Shown here in pieces: positions 50,610-63,863 of a stretch of DNA of 64,000 nucleotides. The notes under the pieces are model-generated. The model ran no database searches. It was not told the DNA's origin and saw nothing but the letters and a program-made list of their open reading frames with translations. A program made the translations under genes and the position numbers. Position 1 is the first letter of the stretch, and every line of letters begins with the position of its first letter. The DNA is from Mugil cephalus (lineage: Eukaryota > Chordata > Actinopteri > Mugiliformes > Mugilidae), in the NCBI RefSeq assembly GCF_022458985.1, contig NC_061778.1, positions 4,109,501-4,173,500 on the forward strand, in the 5' to 3' direction.

Positions 50610-53600
50610 GGCCAGGCGAGGGCGTGGGAGGGGGTTTCCCTGGACCGATTGGGGAGGGGGGGGGGGTTTTGGTATCGAGAGAAGAGAGAGCATCCGGGCC
50701 CTTACTAGGTGGAACTGTGCTCTCGGTAGACCCCGGACCCCCGACATGGCCCTCCAAAGCCCCACAGCCTTCCACTGCATTCAGCTCTTTTCTCTTTTCA
50801 ACTTGGGGCCTTCCTCACTGGTCCATGCCTGCTGAAGGTGCACTGCACTCAGACCAGGCTCTGCGGGAGTCATCTGGAGCCTTCACCGTGGATTTACTGA
50901 GGAAAACGGCTGATCTAGAGTTAGCTCTAAGTGACTTTATCGCAGGAAGAGGGTGGCAGAGGCAACAATGATGTGTACACTGTTTCAAATGTCCGTTCTT
51001 TTTTTGTTTTGTTTTGTTTTGTTTTGTTTTGTTTGTTTTGTTTAGTTTTTTTTTATTTCGAAAGAAAAACTCAAAAAACAAAAGATGTTTATATATATGA
51101 TTGTTATAATTTGAATTGGTATATTTTATTAAATGTAACATATTGACAGGATCCCCAAATGGCACACACATTCACGTACTCACAAACATGAGATCTTGGG
51201 GAAGTTATTCGTTTCATGTTGGCCTGTTTATCAGTCAGATGAACAGATGTCACCCTTTACCTCTAATTTTTTACCTCAGATGTTACACGAACCTTGGTTA
51301 AGGAAGGAAGGAAGGAAGGAAGGGAGAAGGGAGGTTTGGAGGGAGCGAGCACGAGTACGTGCAGTCCTCAAAAAAAAAAAAAAAAAAAAGTACGAGCATC
51401 TGAGATCACTGGTGTTGTCTTTCGGTTAAAGCAGTAAACCACAATGGAAGAAAGGTTATCAAATGCAAAGAGACAATTATAGTTAAGGGAAGTTGCAATG
51501 ACAAACCACAAAGACTTAAAAGTCATAATGTGAGTCATAATGGTCCTTTGTAACCAAACACAAGGTTACTTTTGTTTTCTGGGAAAAAAAAAAAGAAAAA
51601 AAAAAGAGAATGTGTGTCTAACATTAAACACCCTCACTTTGCACATATTTTTCCATCTTCCCATGTATTTTTAATATTAATCATAGAACACATCACATCG
51701 CCACCACTGTACTTGTTGAATCAGCAAGGTGCTTACAACCGAGGCCTCTGAGTGAGTTTATTCTACCTAACGTACCACAACGACTGTACCGTCCCCCAAA
51801 GAAAAACAAGACAGGACCCCCCGCTAACCAATCTGTTGATGATGTGTTTAGGCCTTTAAAAATGAGACGTCACCAAAAAAAGAAAAAAGAAAACAAAAAA
51901 AAAAAAAAATGAAGTGCAATGAACAATGTGTTGAAAGAGTATTTTTGTACCAGTTGCTGATGTTAGGAAGAGAAAAAACAAACCGGAAATGGGATCGTTT
52001 TTTTTTTTTTTTTTTTTTTGGAACCGAATACAGCAGCGGTGTGTGTTGTTGTGTTCGATGTCAGGCGTAAAAGACAAACGAGAACACAAACCTGTCTTTG
52101 AGCGGCGGCACGTAGCTCACAGGTGTGACATTTAAACGCGTGTGCCGTAGACTGTCGACCCTGTGATAAGAAAAAGAGACGAATCGAGCAGGAAAAAGAG
52201 GAATGAGGGAAGGTCCTTGTCGGACAACGGTGGCAGATGTTTTTTCGCTGAATGTTGCTTTAAGTATGAAGTTTAAAAGCTGCTATGTTAAGTCCGACCC
52301 GAACACTATTCTTTTCAAACTTTGCCCGCTGGCTCTTGGAAATCTGACGTTTTTTTTGGGGGGGCGAGAGTCAGAAAACTAGTGGATCACTGCGCGTACA
52401 GCGTAGTAGTCTGGAGATATGTTCAACCCCCAAAACATTTGAAAAATGCTTCTGGTGATGTCCCTTGCATTTCTGTGTTTATTTCGCCAACTGGTGGTTA
52501 AAGCGAATAACTGGGTATATTGAAAGCTAGTTGAATTATAGCTAAAAAATCTCCAACTATCAACATAAATATCAATTTTGTGCAATTTCCATTAAATCAA
52601 AGAGTATGTGTATTTTCGATAGCCTTCTGTGGCTATTTTCTATCATGAAGCAAGGTGGAAATTCATAAATATCAGAGAATAACTCATGAAATGCACTGAG
52701 CATCACAGATGCCTTAAAACTGTAAGAGACTCCGTGAGGGGAATCTCTTTAAAACTTTAAATTATGACACGTATATATATATAGTCTCTGTTTAAGGAAA
52801 CCAGCATTGACTGATTATACTGTAGTTTCAAATGAAGGTGGTGGATTATTAAAAAAACGGCAGAATGAACCTTTCAGAAGCTTCACCGTATTATTCACAT
52901 TTTAGGTTTAGCCAAGAAACTTTTATCCAAAGTGACTTAGAGAGCGAGTGAAAAAGGCAGCAGGGTGCAGAGTCGGGCAGGACGCGCGACCCCCCTGACC
53001 TCTCAGCTATGGGACGTTGTCTTCGCTGCTTGGCCAGCCTGCCAACAACGTCGGCCCACTTAAAAAAATAAAATAAAATAAAATAAAAAAAGACATCCTG
53101 TCCATGTCACAGCGGCAGGAAACTATTCCCTGATCCTAAATTAACCCAACACACACACACACACACGATCCCCACAAATCTGCAATGCATAAACCTGCGC
53201 ACACACAAATGCAAGACACACACACACGTTCACTTGATGGTGCATATACAGAACTAGTAAAGCCATTGCACACAGTTTGCTACTTCTGGTTCAGAAATGG
53301 TGTTAGAGTTACAGTACTGACTGTCATGCGATCACAATTGCAGGCCCCCATTCTTACATCTTAATAAATGTGCCTTTTGATTTGAGTAATCAATAACTTA
53401 TGATTTCTAAGTAACTCTGTATTAAGTACTATTTACTTTTTTTGGTTATTGATTTCTGCCGATGTGCATATTTTCAAATGTACGTATTTATTAGTTTCAA
53501 AGTAATTAATGAGATATTACCTGTTTATTTATTTATTGAGATATTTATTCTGATTCTTTATTTTTTTGAGACAGGTTTTTATCTTCTGTGCTGTCTTACT

Positions 53601-53975
53601 TCTGACTTTGTGCCAATGTGCTGCTTTGAGGTGTTACATATCGTGGGTTTGTATCATTATTAAACCCTCACTCTATATTTTAAATCAGTGTTTTCTTCTC
53701 TTTCACGTGCGCATGTAATCCACTCACTGTGCCTTTTTTCCCCCCAAACACTGTTTTAAACTTGTATTCTATAATTATTCCACAGTGCTGTCAAAGGAAT
53801 CAAAAAAAAACATGCAGTACATAAATGTGTCCTTTTGTTAAACAAAGATTTATGTTATTTCTTTCCTTTGGTTGATGCTGTTATAGTTTAAATCATGTCG
53901 TGTAGATTTGCAGCAGATACGTGCAGCGATCAGAGGGGAAGAAGAAAAGGGACATGGATGTTACATAAAAAAAAA
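50610..53975. other. spred3 3' UTR and intergenic DNA
   Basis: No gene recognised. It includes a G-run near 50655, (GTTTT)n at about 51004-51050, (AGGA)n at about 51301-51325, poly-A and poly-T runs (51372, 51896, 51999), (AAAAT)n near 53066 and (CA)n near 53150. The end of the spred3 transcript is not clear. Confidence 0.45.
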
Positions 53976-53980
53976 ATGTT

Positions 53981-53986
53981 TTTATT
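53981..53986 (-). terminator. dhx34 polyadenylation signal
   Basis: AATAAA on the minus strand, about 75 bp past the dhx34 stop, implying a very short 3' UTR. Confidence 0.6.
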
Positions 53987-54059
53987 CTACAAAATGATCC
54001 TTTTCACTACAGAAAAGATAAATTGGGATTAGTGTCCGTCCTCCATCTGATGGTGTCCG

Positions 54060-57000
54060 TTATGCGGCAGAATGCATGTGCTGCCTTTTATGTTTGAGGA
54101 TCTCGGTGGAGGTGAGGGTCAGGTCTTTATCACAGACGTCACAGTGATAAACTCTGGAAAGACTAGACACCGAGGAGGATCCTGCCTTTCCACCTTCCGG
54201 CCCTGAAATATAAAACACACGCAGCTACAATTAGTGTGAAAATCCTTTTAAAATGCTCAAGTATCTCGTCAGGTGCCGAGCGTATCGGCTGCTGTAAAGT
54301 AACCTGTAGGGTAATAAATAAGATTATAGTTCCCCGACCTTCCTCTGACTGCTGCTGCTCCTCCTCTCCGGCTGGCCTGCAGGAAGCTTCGTGTTGCATG
54401 CGCTCCAGCGGAGTCAGAGGCATGTACAGGCCACAGTTAGGGCAGGTCCAGAAAGTGCGCAAACACTCGCTGTAGAGGTCCTTTGAATCCTGCAAGTCAC
54501 AAAAACACAAAAAATGCATCATTCTTGAACGGGGGGGAGGTCAGTTTAGCTCCGATGCATCTTCTACTTCTTATGCTTTAAGTGAGAATGTGGAGTCTAG
54601 AATATTTAATGCTCTGCTTTTAATCTATGACGACTTCTAGATGCTCGCTGTCACTTTACTAGAACACTAGAAATATTTATTTTACATATTTATTTGAAGA
54701 TATCTTTTAAAATATGCTACAGTTTCAGACGAACTCACAGCCAGACAGTTGTAGGTGAAGAAGCTGGTGACGCGCAGGCCTCCTTTAATAGGGTCGGGCT
54801 TGGCCTCAGCTCCTGGAAACAGGAGGCTTAGATCTGGAGCTTTAGTGTGAGACAACTCAGACTCGGGCTGAGGGCCGACATACATGTTCTGGGTCTGGAA
54901 AGCGGTGAGTCGCCGTAGGCTGTAACTGATCTGGAAAGGAAAGCAAATTCAACATTACTTTATGCAATAATTGTTAAATCATGTGCAAAAAAATGGTTGA
55001 TAATCACATGTGTTTTGTCTTTTTGTCACTATAACCATCGGTTCACATCTTTACCTCGGTGTAGAGGAGGAAGCGGACCAGGCCTTCGCTCAGCTTCTCC
55101 ATGACTCTGCGGGACACCCCCTTCCCCTCCGCTCCTGCGGTCGAGCTCTGTCCCAGCTGGGCCAGCAGCAGGCGCTCCCACTCGGCCCTCAGAGTAAGAG
55201 CGGTGGACAACACCTTCAGGGCCTCCTCTGGCTCCCGCAGCTCCAGCTCCAGCCAGCCGTCCACCACCAGTCGAGTACAGTCGGCGTTGGTGTCCACGGA
55301 GTTTGCCACGAGCAGCAGGGCCTGGTGAGCAAACCAAGGAACGGAGAATTACTGCATCACCAAACTACGACGCTCTGGAGCAAACCATCCAGAGTTCTTT
55401 CAGTCCCATTCATCCCATCTTCCCTTCTTTACTTCTGTCTCCACCTGCTCCTAACACCAAGTCGCCTTGTTCCCATCCACTGATATTTAAGACGTCCTGG
55501 ACCAGAACCTCACACTCTGTCCTCACCGACCCCATCCTCCAACACTTCATATCCTCTTTAAACTTCAATAAAATCACATTGTTGCACCTGGTCCTTGTTT
55601 TCGAAATATATTTTGTGTAATGTTTATATGCAGTGTTTGGGCGTAACATGTTACAAAAGTAATGCAATTACCCTTAATGCATTACTTTTTGCTGTAACGC
55701 GGTGTAATGTAAGGCATTATAAAAAAATAATTTTAATATTTCACTCAGTAGAAATTTCAGTAACACGTGTTACAATGGATTTTAAACCCAAAATTATTTA
55801 AATTAACTATGTTGTGTGTTTTTTTATACATAATTTGAAATTAGAGTAGAAAAAAACAAGCAACTTCCTGTTAGTGCTGGAGAAACAGCTGATTGAGGAG
55901 AAGATGACCGCGGCTGCAGAGTCGGACTCTACATTCACCAGATGGACATATGCTCATTATTTTCAGTTCAGACAAAAGGAGACGAAGAACATTATAGCTG
56001 AGTTCAGTTTGTGACATAACCTCTCAAAGTAGCACAAGTAATTTAAGGAAACATGTAGCGCGGTGCAGCTTTCTTTAGGTGTTTGGTTACAATATGCAGT
56101 AGTAGCTTCTAGCAATATTGATTTCAGTATAAATACACCTAAATTTACAGGATCTCTATCACAATATGTGTTGAGCCATGAGCCATAACTGCTCCATTAT
56201 ATTGTACTGTTGTTAGCGTTAGCCTAGCTTAGTCACTATGTCTTATTCTACATCATCTTCTACTGGATGGAAACGAGCTACACTGAATGAGTAAGATCTA
56301 GTGAGAATCTATATTTCCAGTCATTTTGTTGAAAGTAACTTAAAACTAATGTCTTACAAGTCAAAGACAATAATATTATAATGTAGCTAATTACTCTGTA
56401 ATTACAGTAACAAGTAATAAGTAATGTCCACACTGTGTGTCCACAATATATATTATTACGGTGGAACAAAAGTAATGATTACGGATCACAAGAGAGTATC
56501 ATTGTTACAACTATTACAGTGTTACAGTTTGTTTTGGGAACAGGGATGTCCCACATCTGGCACTAACCTGCAGCGCTGGAACCCGCACGCAGTTGGACAA
56601 ATACGGCTTGTTGGTCTCCAGCAGAGTGACGAAGGCTAGCAGCTGGTGTCTGCTGCTGTCCTTCCTCTCAGGCCCTGTGGGCAGGACAGAGAGACAAGCA
56701 GGGAGAGACGGATGAGACACGAGACGTACGACGGGAGAGGAAGGAAGAGACAAACGATCGGCGGATCAGCAGGAAGAGGAGCGAGTGGAACATTTTGGAG
56801 CCTTTTACTCGTGTCTTACTTCCAATGCATTAGTTAAACAGTGAGGTGCAAAATGGGTTTATTTACGAATTACATTTTTAATTCAGATGTTGCAGGTTTA
56901 CCTGTTTCTCTGGTCTCATCCTCAGGTACATGCAGCACCTCCGGGTCAGTGGCGAACACACTGGTCGGGTGGATCACCACTCCATGTTTATTCTTTGTGT

Positions 57001-60000
57001 GAAACACCTACAAAAAAAAATGGATTTAGAGTTATATTGATTTCCCATAACTTGTGTCATCAGAGGTCATAACAGGTGTGAGTGGCAGCAGGTGGCCTGA
57101 CCTGCTCAGAGTCTTTGCGGGTGGAGTTGTGTTCATCCGGCAGTGCCAGCTGAGGGTAGAGACCTCGGCAAAGCAGCAGCTTGAGCAAAGACTGCTGGCG
57201 GGACGACAAGTCCTGATTGACCGCCTCCTGCAGCTCTGACACGTTGTGACGCAACTTGAACTTCACCTCCTATTACAAACCAAACAGAAAAAAAACATCA
57301 GAACACAAACACACCCGCCCTCCTGATGATAATAAACCTACACGTTACACATATATTTGAATCTTTTTCTGTGTTAAATTATAATAACAAGGCTTAAGTT
57401 TGCAGAAACTTTTTTTTTATGCTGTACTGAGAGGTCACCTGTATGTCCAGGTTTTTTCCTGATTCCTCCTTGTCCTTCTTGCCCTTCCTTGTTTGCTCCG
57501 TGTCAGAACCCGAGGAGAACTCCCCATCGTGGCCCTCCTCCAGCCTCAGGATTTTACGCTTGCTCCCCTCTTGCTGCTCGTGATCTCTCTTCAGCTGATG
57601 CAGCTTCCTCCTCTCCGTCAGCCGCTCCCTGCGCTTCCCGCGGTCGCCACCGGAAGGAGCACCACTCCCCTCTGATTCTATCAGACCATGGCTCTTCAGC
57701 AAATCCTGCAAGGCACAGAGCGAACTCATCATGAGAAACACGTAAATGCTTTTTTTTTTTCATATGCACGAACTGTCGGGTCAGGAGCTCGCCTTGAACT
57801 GTCTGCGTAGGTTGACCATCTCATACAGTCTCTGCTCCTCTAGGCCCCTCCTCCTGCACCACTTCCTTGAGCCACCGCCTCTCTCTCCCTTCACCTGTTG
57901 AGCTCAAATGGAAGTTTTCAGCTCAGCAAAGAGAATCCTACACCAACCGTTATGATGTCAAATGTGTTTGTATTAAATAGCCGCTGTCCCGTTAGGTTTC
58001 CCTCACTGACCTCCACCCAGGCGTTGAAGGTGTTGAGCAAGGTAAAGGGGTCTCCCTGGTTGCTGTGCAGGGGCTGGCGGGCAGTGGCGCAGTCTGGGTT
58101 CTGTTGCGAGCTGCGCAGGAAAGGTGACTGAACGCTCAGGGCGGCCGCCACCGTCAACACGGGCTCCACCAGGTTAAACAAAGACCCCAGCACCAGCATC
58201 TTCCCTAAATGAACACAAACACACACACACAATGTAAGTTAGATCTAACTGCTGCATGTACTGGAGTTGAATTAAATGAACTACGACAGTGAAAGAGACT
58301 CAACCTAAAATTGCTTTTAGTATTTTATTACAATTAAAATTAAAATTAAATAATAATAATGATAAACACAAACATTCTGTCTGATGCAGGGATTCTCACC
58401 TATGACGACATCAACAGGCAGCTGTGACAGCAAACTACCAATAGAGGTCAGTTCCCCACAACTGTCTAGGGCTCCTTGTTCCTTCAGATAAGTAACTGCA
58501 GTCTGGATACTAGCAGTGGGAGGTGGATCAATAAAGACAAAAGAAAGTGGATCTCCGAGGCACATGCTCTTCATCTGCAGGAACAACGCAGAAATATCAC
58601 CAAAAAAAATATATATATACATATAAATAAATGAATAACTACTATCTAAAGGATGCAATTACTTGGAGAATGAGGGAGTCCAGTGCTACTCTGTGGATTT
58701 CAGGTACAGGATAAGGCGCGAAGGCATCGTAGTCGGACTCTGCGTAGAGGCGATAACACACACCGGGACCTGTGCGACCCGCTCGACCCTTCCTCTGCTC
58801 CGAGCTGGCTCGGCTGATCCAGAACTCTTGGAGACGTTGCATCTTGGCCTTAGGATCGAAACTCATTTCTTTTACTTTTCCTGTGAAACAAAAACAAACA
58901 AACAACAACAAAAAAACTGTTATATTTATATGTGCTGTTACTCCTGAGTCACATATTCATTTTCTCCTTGTTCACTTAAAAAAGTATTTAAAAAGTTACA
59001 CATTTTTGCCCAGAAACTCCATCTTGATTCATTCAGCACACTAGTTTTGTTTGGATGCCTAAATTGAAGTTTATAACTTAAATCGGATGGTTACTAGTGT
59101 CATACCTGAGTCCACAACAAAGCGCACTCCATCTATTGTAACCGAAGTCTCAGCGATATTGGTTGAAATGATGCACTTCCTCACCCCGGGAGGAGCAATG
59201 TCAAACACCTGAACAACAACACAATAAAAGAGGATTAGAAACCAACATATTCAGCAACATTCAGCTCTAATATTTCCATTGTAACTTAATCAAAGCCGTC
59301 AGTGCCTTATCCTGCTGAGCGAGTGAGAGGGTGCTGTGGAGCGGCAGAACTATCCAGCGACGCGTGTGCGTGGCATAAACCTGACAGGCCTCCTGGATGG
59401 TGGAGATTTCCGCCACGCCGCTGAGAAAGAGGAGCAGGTCGCCGCGTTCCTCTGGGGGGTAACGCTGATCGATCCCTTGCAGGATGCGCAGATACGGCCT
59501 GGGATCCAGTTTCTCTGAACGTGAGGCTTGCTCCTCAGGTGGAATGGGCTGATATATCACCTAAGGAAACAGAAAAAATCAGTTTGTAGTACACAAAAAG
59601 ATCACTCACTTGCCAGTTCATTAGGTACACTGGTGTAAATGAATGCTTCTTGAAGGTTTCTGCTGTCAGTATTTGTTTAAAGTAGCTGACAGAGATGTTG
59701 CTTTAACTGTGTTTTTATTTTGGAGGCTGTTGTTTGTAATATTGTTGAATTATATTGTGGTATAGAAAAAATGCACTTAAATGCTTAATTAAACGCAGTT
59801 TGCCAGCACCATAAACTACATCCACCCAAATTGATGATATCATTGAATTACCACTTTCCTGCTGCTGTTTCACCATAAACTGAAGATTCTAACAGTCGTG
59901 AAGCTACAATTTAGTGCAGGACTCATAGAATGCATTCGTTTTTCCACTAATTTAATGTTGTCGTCTGCGTACCTGAATAGGAAACAGCCTGCCCGGCACC

Positions 60001-61076
60001 TGCAGGACAGGAGCGCTACTGAAATAGTCGGAAAAGAGTTTGATGTTGATGGTAGCCGACATGAGAACGAGGCGCAGGTCCGGGCGGTCCGCCAGCAGAG
60101 TACGCAGCACCCCGAGAAGAAAGTCACAGTGGAGGTGTCTCTCGTGGACCTCGTCCACGATCAGCACCTCGTACTGAGACAGCGTCCCGTCTTGCTGGAT
60201 CTGTCGGAGCAGCAGCCCCTCAGTCAGGAACAGCAGCTTGGTGGAGGTGGTCCGGGTGGTCTCGAAACGGATCTGATACCCCACCTGAAAATCAGAAATA
60301 CATTCTCTGAGCTCAAAGGCTTTTCTCCCCCAATAATGTCAAGTTTTAAAAGCTAATTCTGGTCTGAGACAAACCTTCGAGCCGTACTGATTGAGACTCT
60401 CAAAGCTGACCCTCTTTGCGAGGGATATGCAGGCGATACGCCGCGGCTGAGTGCAGGCCACCTGGTTGAAGCCGGCAGAGAGAAGATACTGAGGCACTTG
60501 CGTAGATTTTCCACAGCCCGTGTCTCCTGCCACCACGACCACAGAGTGACGTCGAACCAGCTCCACGATTCGATCACGATACTGGAAGATGGGCAGATTT
60601 TTCTGCTCCCGGCGAAGCTTGGCCAGTTTGCCAAAACTCTGTCTCTGGCTGAAGTCCAGGAAGTGCAAGAGAGCCAGGCGGCAGTCTGAGATCTCCTGAG
60701 AACCTGGGCCTGAAGATCTCTGTCTGCTCCTGTGCTCCGACTTCCCCAAGCGCTCCTCGATGTCCCTGGTGCACACGGACACATTGATCCTGTAACGAGC
60801 ATCATAGTCTGTGGGAAGGCCAAGATCTACCTTTCCACACTTTCTCTTGTCCTTTCCTTCGTCCCTGTCTTCTCTTCGGCTGCCTCCAGAGCCGGACATG
60901 TCCCTCTTCGTTTTGAACCTCTGGAAGCGGTCGAAGAAAGCCCAGAACTCCTTGTGTTCAGGACTCCCAGCCTGGATGTAGTCATGCTGGCGGAAAAAGA
61001 CCTCGTCCAGCTGGGCCCGACACTGCGGGCTGTCCCAGTCCCAAATCCGGCTGTCTCTCCTCCTGTCTGAAGACAT
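54060..61076 (-). CDS. dhx34: DEAH-box RNA helicase DHX34
   Basis: Helicase that promotes nonsense-mediated mRNA decay by helping SMG1 phosphorylate UPF1. Exons (minus): 61076-60375, 60284-59973, 59560-59306, 59208-59106, 58880-58663, 58574-58400, 58204-58011, 57894-57793, 57705-57439, 57269-57102, 57007-56902, 56674-56568, 55321-55055, 54930-54739, 54489-54339, 54202-54060. Every join keeps phase; 1153 aa, against 1143 in human. Helicase motifs: GDTGCGKST (184-192), TQPRR, DEVH (278-281, valine as in other DHX34), SAT (310-312), [13 protein letters not shown] and [12 protein letters not shown]. Then come winged-helix/ratchet and OB-like regions, and a C-terminal C-x2-C...H-x4-H zinc knuckle ([10 protein letters not shown]...HKRQH). 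Two introns, 59209-59305 and 57706-57792, use GC donors. Intron 12 (55322-56567) carries a hAT-like repeat, and intron 2 a fragment of a Tc1-like end near 59605. Confidence 0.95.
55631..56435. mobile_element. Degenerate non-autonomous element in dhx34 intron 12
   Basis: The left end CAGTGTTTGGGCGTAAC leads into GTAATGC/TGTAACGC-rich sequence. The right end shows TAATTACAGTAACAAGTAAT and closes with GTCCACACTG, roughly the reverse of the left tip. This resembles abundant fish repeats beginning CAGTGTTGGG, usually assigned to hAT. No transposase frame. Boundaries are approximate. Confidence 0.5.
59600..59640. mobile_element. Short Tc1-like terminal fragment in dhx34 intron 2
   Basis: ACTCACTTGCCAGTTCATTA followed by GGTACAC is a diverged match to the left inverted end of the element at 5802 (CACTCACCGGCCACTTTATT then AGGTACACC). 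No transposase or opposite end is visible. Confidence 0.45.
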
Positions 61077-62372
61077 TTATTTAACGTATATCCGATTTCC
61101 TATCTCCACAATCCAAACTGGTTTCAAGTCAGTTCGCTGTTAATAAATAAAACCAACGAGCAAGCGGCTCCACACATTTAAACGGCGCTCAATAAATCTC
61201 GATCAACTCCAAACCAACGATCGAGGTCCCGTCCGTCTTAAATATCTTGACGTTTTGTTAATAGTTTTTACCATCGTTTCCAACTGGTCCCGGTAGATTT
61301 TATTTTTAATAATATGTTACGACAATACGGAAAGAATAACAGCCGAATAAAAGGAGTGGACGATATGACTGTAGCTGGTGCGGAGACAGGGGGAACAATA
61401 ATACGGTGGGACCACTTCCGTTCCGTTATTTAAAATCTTCCGGTGAAAACTGGATCAGTTCTGTGGATAAAATGTGGATTTAAAGATAAATAAATATGTA
61501 TTTGTGAGCTGAAACAAAGAGTCAATATAAAACGCTAGTAGTTCTAGTAGTTACTCGACGCTCAGATTTTATATTATATTTTTATTATATATGTAGGTTT
61601 TATATGGAAGAAAGACGTTCTTAAATATTTAAGGAATCACTTCTTTCACTGTACAAGATTCATTATAATAGTTTTTTTGTTTGCTTGTTTTCCTAATGCA
61701 CTAAAAATATAATTTTCTTCTGGTCCAGAGTGAGAATAATTCCTCTACTCTGCATAAATAATGCCCACCAAGTTCATTGTCCATTGCAAATGAACATTAA
61801 AATAAAAAACATGTTTGCAATAAGTTATGTGAAAGCAAAGTCATAAAAAAGTAAAGGAGGATGCACACACAGGAGGTCTTATCAGAAATATTTTATTTTA
61901 AACATCTGCTATAAAATACACATTTACACAGACAGGAAGACAAATCTGGGCATATATTACCAATATTGTGTTAAATGGAAGAGGTCAAATTGGCAGATTA
62001 AACATGAAAGAGCACATCACAAATGAAACCAGTATTTGATCTGAGAGAAGCAGTTCATATCTGTTAAAAATAAATGGCATCCATGGTGACAGTTCTTTCT
62101 GCTGGACTTCAGATACCAATCCATAGGAGGTAAAATGGAATGAGCTTGTCGTCATTTTGTTTTTAATTTATAAAATTGTGAACAAAGACAACAAGGGACA
62201 GCAGTGGGAAAATTCTTGATGTAGAAGATGGATACCAATAACACACACAGGGCGCAAGAATGCCCATTTCATACGTCTACACATGTAACAATCACACCTG
62301 GAATCTATTTGCTGAGCAGCACATATTATTGCTCTCCGTCAATATACAATAAAAACACACAAAAATAAAAGC
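61077..62372. other. dhx34 upstream region and 3' flank of the ST14-like gene
   Basis: The first part (to about 61440) should hold the dhx34 promoter and 5' UTR. The rest is AT-rich with no recognised gene. Confidence 0.45.
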
Positions 62373-62378
62373 TTTATT
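62373..62378 (-). terminator. Candidate polyadenylation signal of the ST14-like gene
   Basis: AATAAA on the minus strand, about 230 bp past the stop codon. Confidence 0.45.
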
Positions 62379-62606
62379 TACATTTTAAAAACATTTCACC
62401 CCCTCTCATAAAAATCACAGTTCATCTAAAATGTGTCGTTCAAGCAAACAGAGCATGTGCCTCTGCAGCTACAAATGGGAGTCAAGGCCACTACATCAGC
62501 TGGATACTGGGAGTGGTATTTACCGACAACAATCCGTGCTGCGGTATTTGTCATCAGTCTGAGTTTATGTCCATATCTTAGCCTTGTTTGACCGTTTCTC
62601 AGAAGA

Positions 62607-63863
62607 CTACACTCCTGTGTGTTGTTGGATCCAGCCGCGGTATTTGGTGACCGTCGTGTAGACACCTGGTTTGTTTCTGCGCGCACAGCCGTCACCCCAA
62701 CTCACCACTCCTGCCAAGAACATACGACTGCCAGACGGACTGGACAGAGGACCGCCAGAGTCTCCCTGTTGTAGCCAACAAATACACAAGAAGGCACAGG
62801 CACATGGGTTAGCGTGTCTCTTTAAACGTCATTTTTTTAATGACACATCAGTGCAACTTGTATCTAATTCTTGCTGCTTTAAACATCAAGAAAGTAATAT
62901 AGCGTTGCCTATTATGTAGAATATACAGCTTATTTTCTAAAATGTTGAAGGGAAAAATCTGTCTTTCACATAGAAAGGCAGAAAAAAAAAATGAAAGAAA
63001 GGAAGAATTACCTGACAAGCATCAACTCCTCCAGCCAGCACTCCAGCACACAACATGCGGGATGTAATCTGCCCTTCCATCAACTTGTTACAGACGGTGC
63101 CATTTATGATCCGGACCTGAGCTTTCTGCAGCACTGTTGCACCATATCCTGAAACACAAACCACAGCTTAGCTCACAACATGTACGTATCTTCAGTTTGA
63201 AATATCACATCATCAGATGATTTGGATTATTGTGGTTGTGCAAAGACATTGTTCCTCAAGTAAGTTCAGGTCTTTATTTCTGCTATTTTATATTTCTAAA
63301 GTTGCATGAACTTAGGAGAAGAAGACGAAGACGAAGATGAAGAAGAAGAAGCAGACAACCATAAACAGATTCAGAAATTAGCCAAGTCAACCCAAGCATG
63401 CCATAGTCTATGTTTAGCAAATGATGCATTTTTAATTAATTTATGCCACTATTGAAATAAATTAAACGTGCCAAATCACCATTAACTCTTATTCACTTAA
63501 GATTTTTAGTCTGAGCTCATATTTGGGCCTAAATACTTCTGAGTTTGAGTATTAGAGGATAAAAGCACACATTTAATGTGCTGGGACTCACCTCCTTCTC
63601 GAGTGGCTCCCCACCCTGTGATCCACACGCTATGGCCAGACGGAAAGTCGTGTTGGGGCGCGGGCATGCAGACGGGTTTGATGTAGTCAGAGTACGTAAC
63701 AGGACTGTCGAGTTCCATCAGGGCGATGTCGTTGTCGTAGGTGTATGCATTGTAATTAGGGTGCGGTATGATCTTTTTCAGGTTCTTCTTTACTACGGTT
63801 TTTCCGACGTTTGACTGGGCATGAAGGCCGAGGTAAGCCTCCCAGGTTTCAGGCTGGGACAAC
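62607..63863 (-). CDS. Matriptase (ST14)-like serine protease, last three exons
   Basis: C-terminal part of a type II transmembrane trypsin-like protease. Exons (minus): 63863-63592, 63148-63012, 62765-62607; the upstream exons lie beyond the right edge. The visible S1 domain resembles human matriptase throughout: [23 protein letters not shown] with the catalytic Asp, [45 protein letters not shown] with the catalytic Ser and the S1-pocket Asp six residues before it (trypsin-like cleavage after Lys/Arg), [20 protein letters not shown] and the ending HTGV. The catalytic His and the activation site are outside the window, as are the transmembrane, SEA, CUB and LDLa regions expected of matriptase. 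Fish have more than one st14 gene, so no symbol is given. Confidence 0.88.

Noticed and set aside
50088-50780. Long frames antisense to spred3's last exon
   Set aside because: These are shadows caused by high GC content; the plus strand carries the real Sprouty domain.
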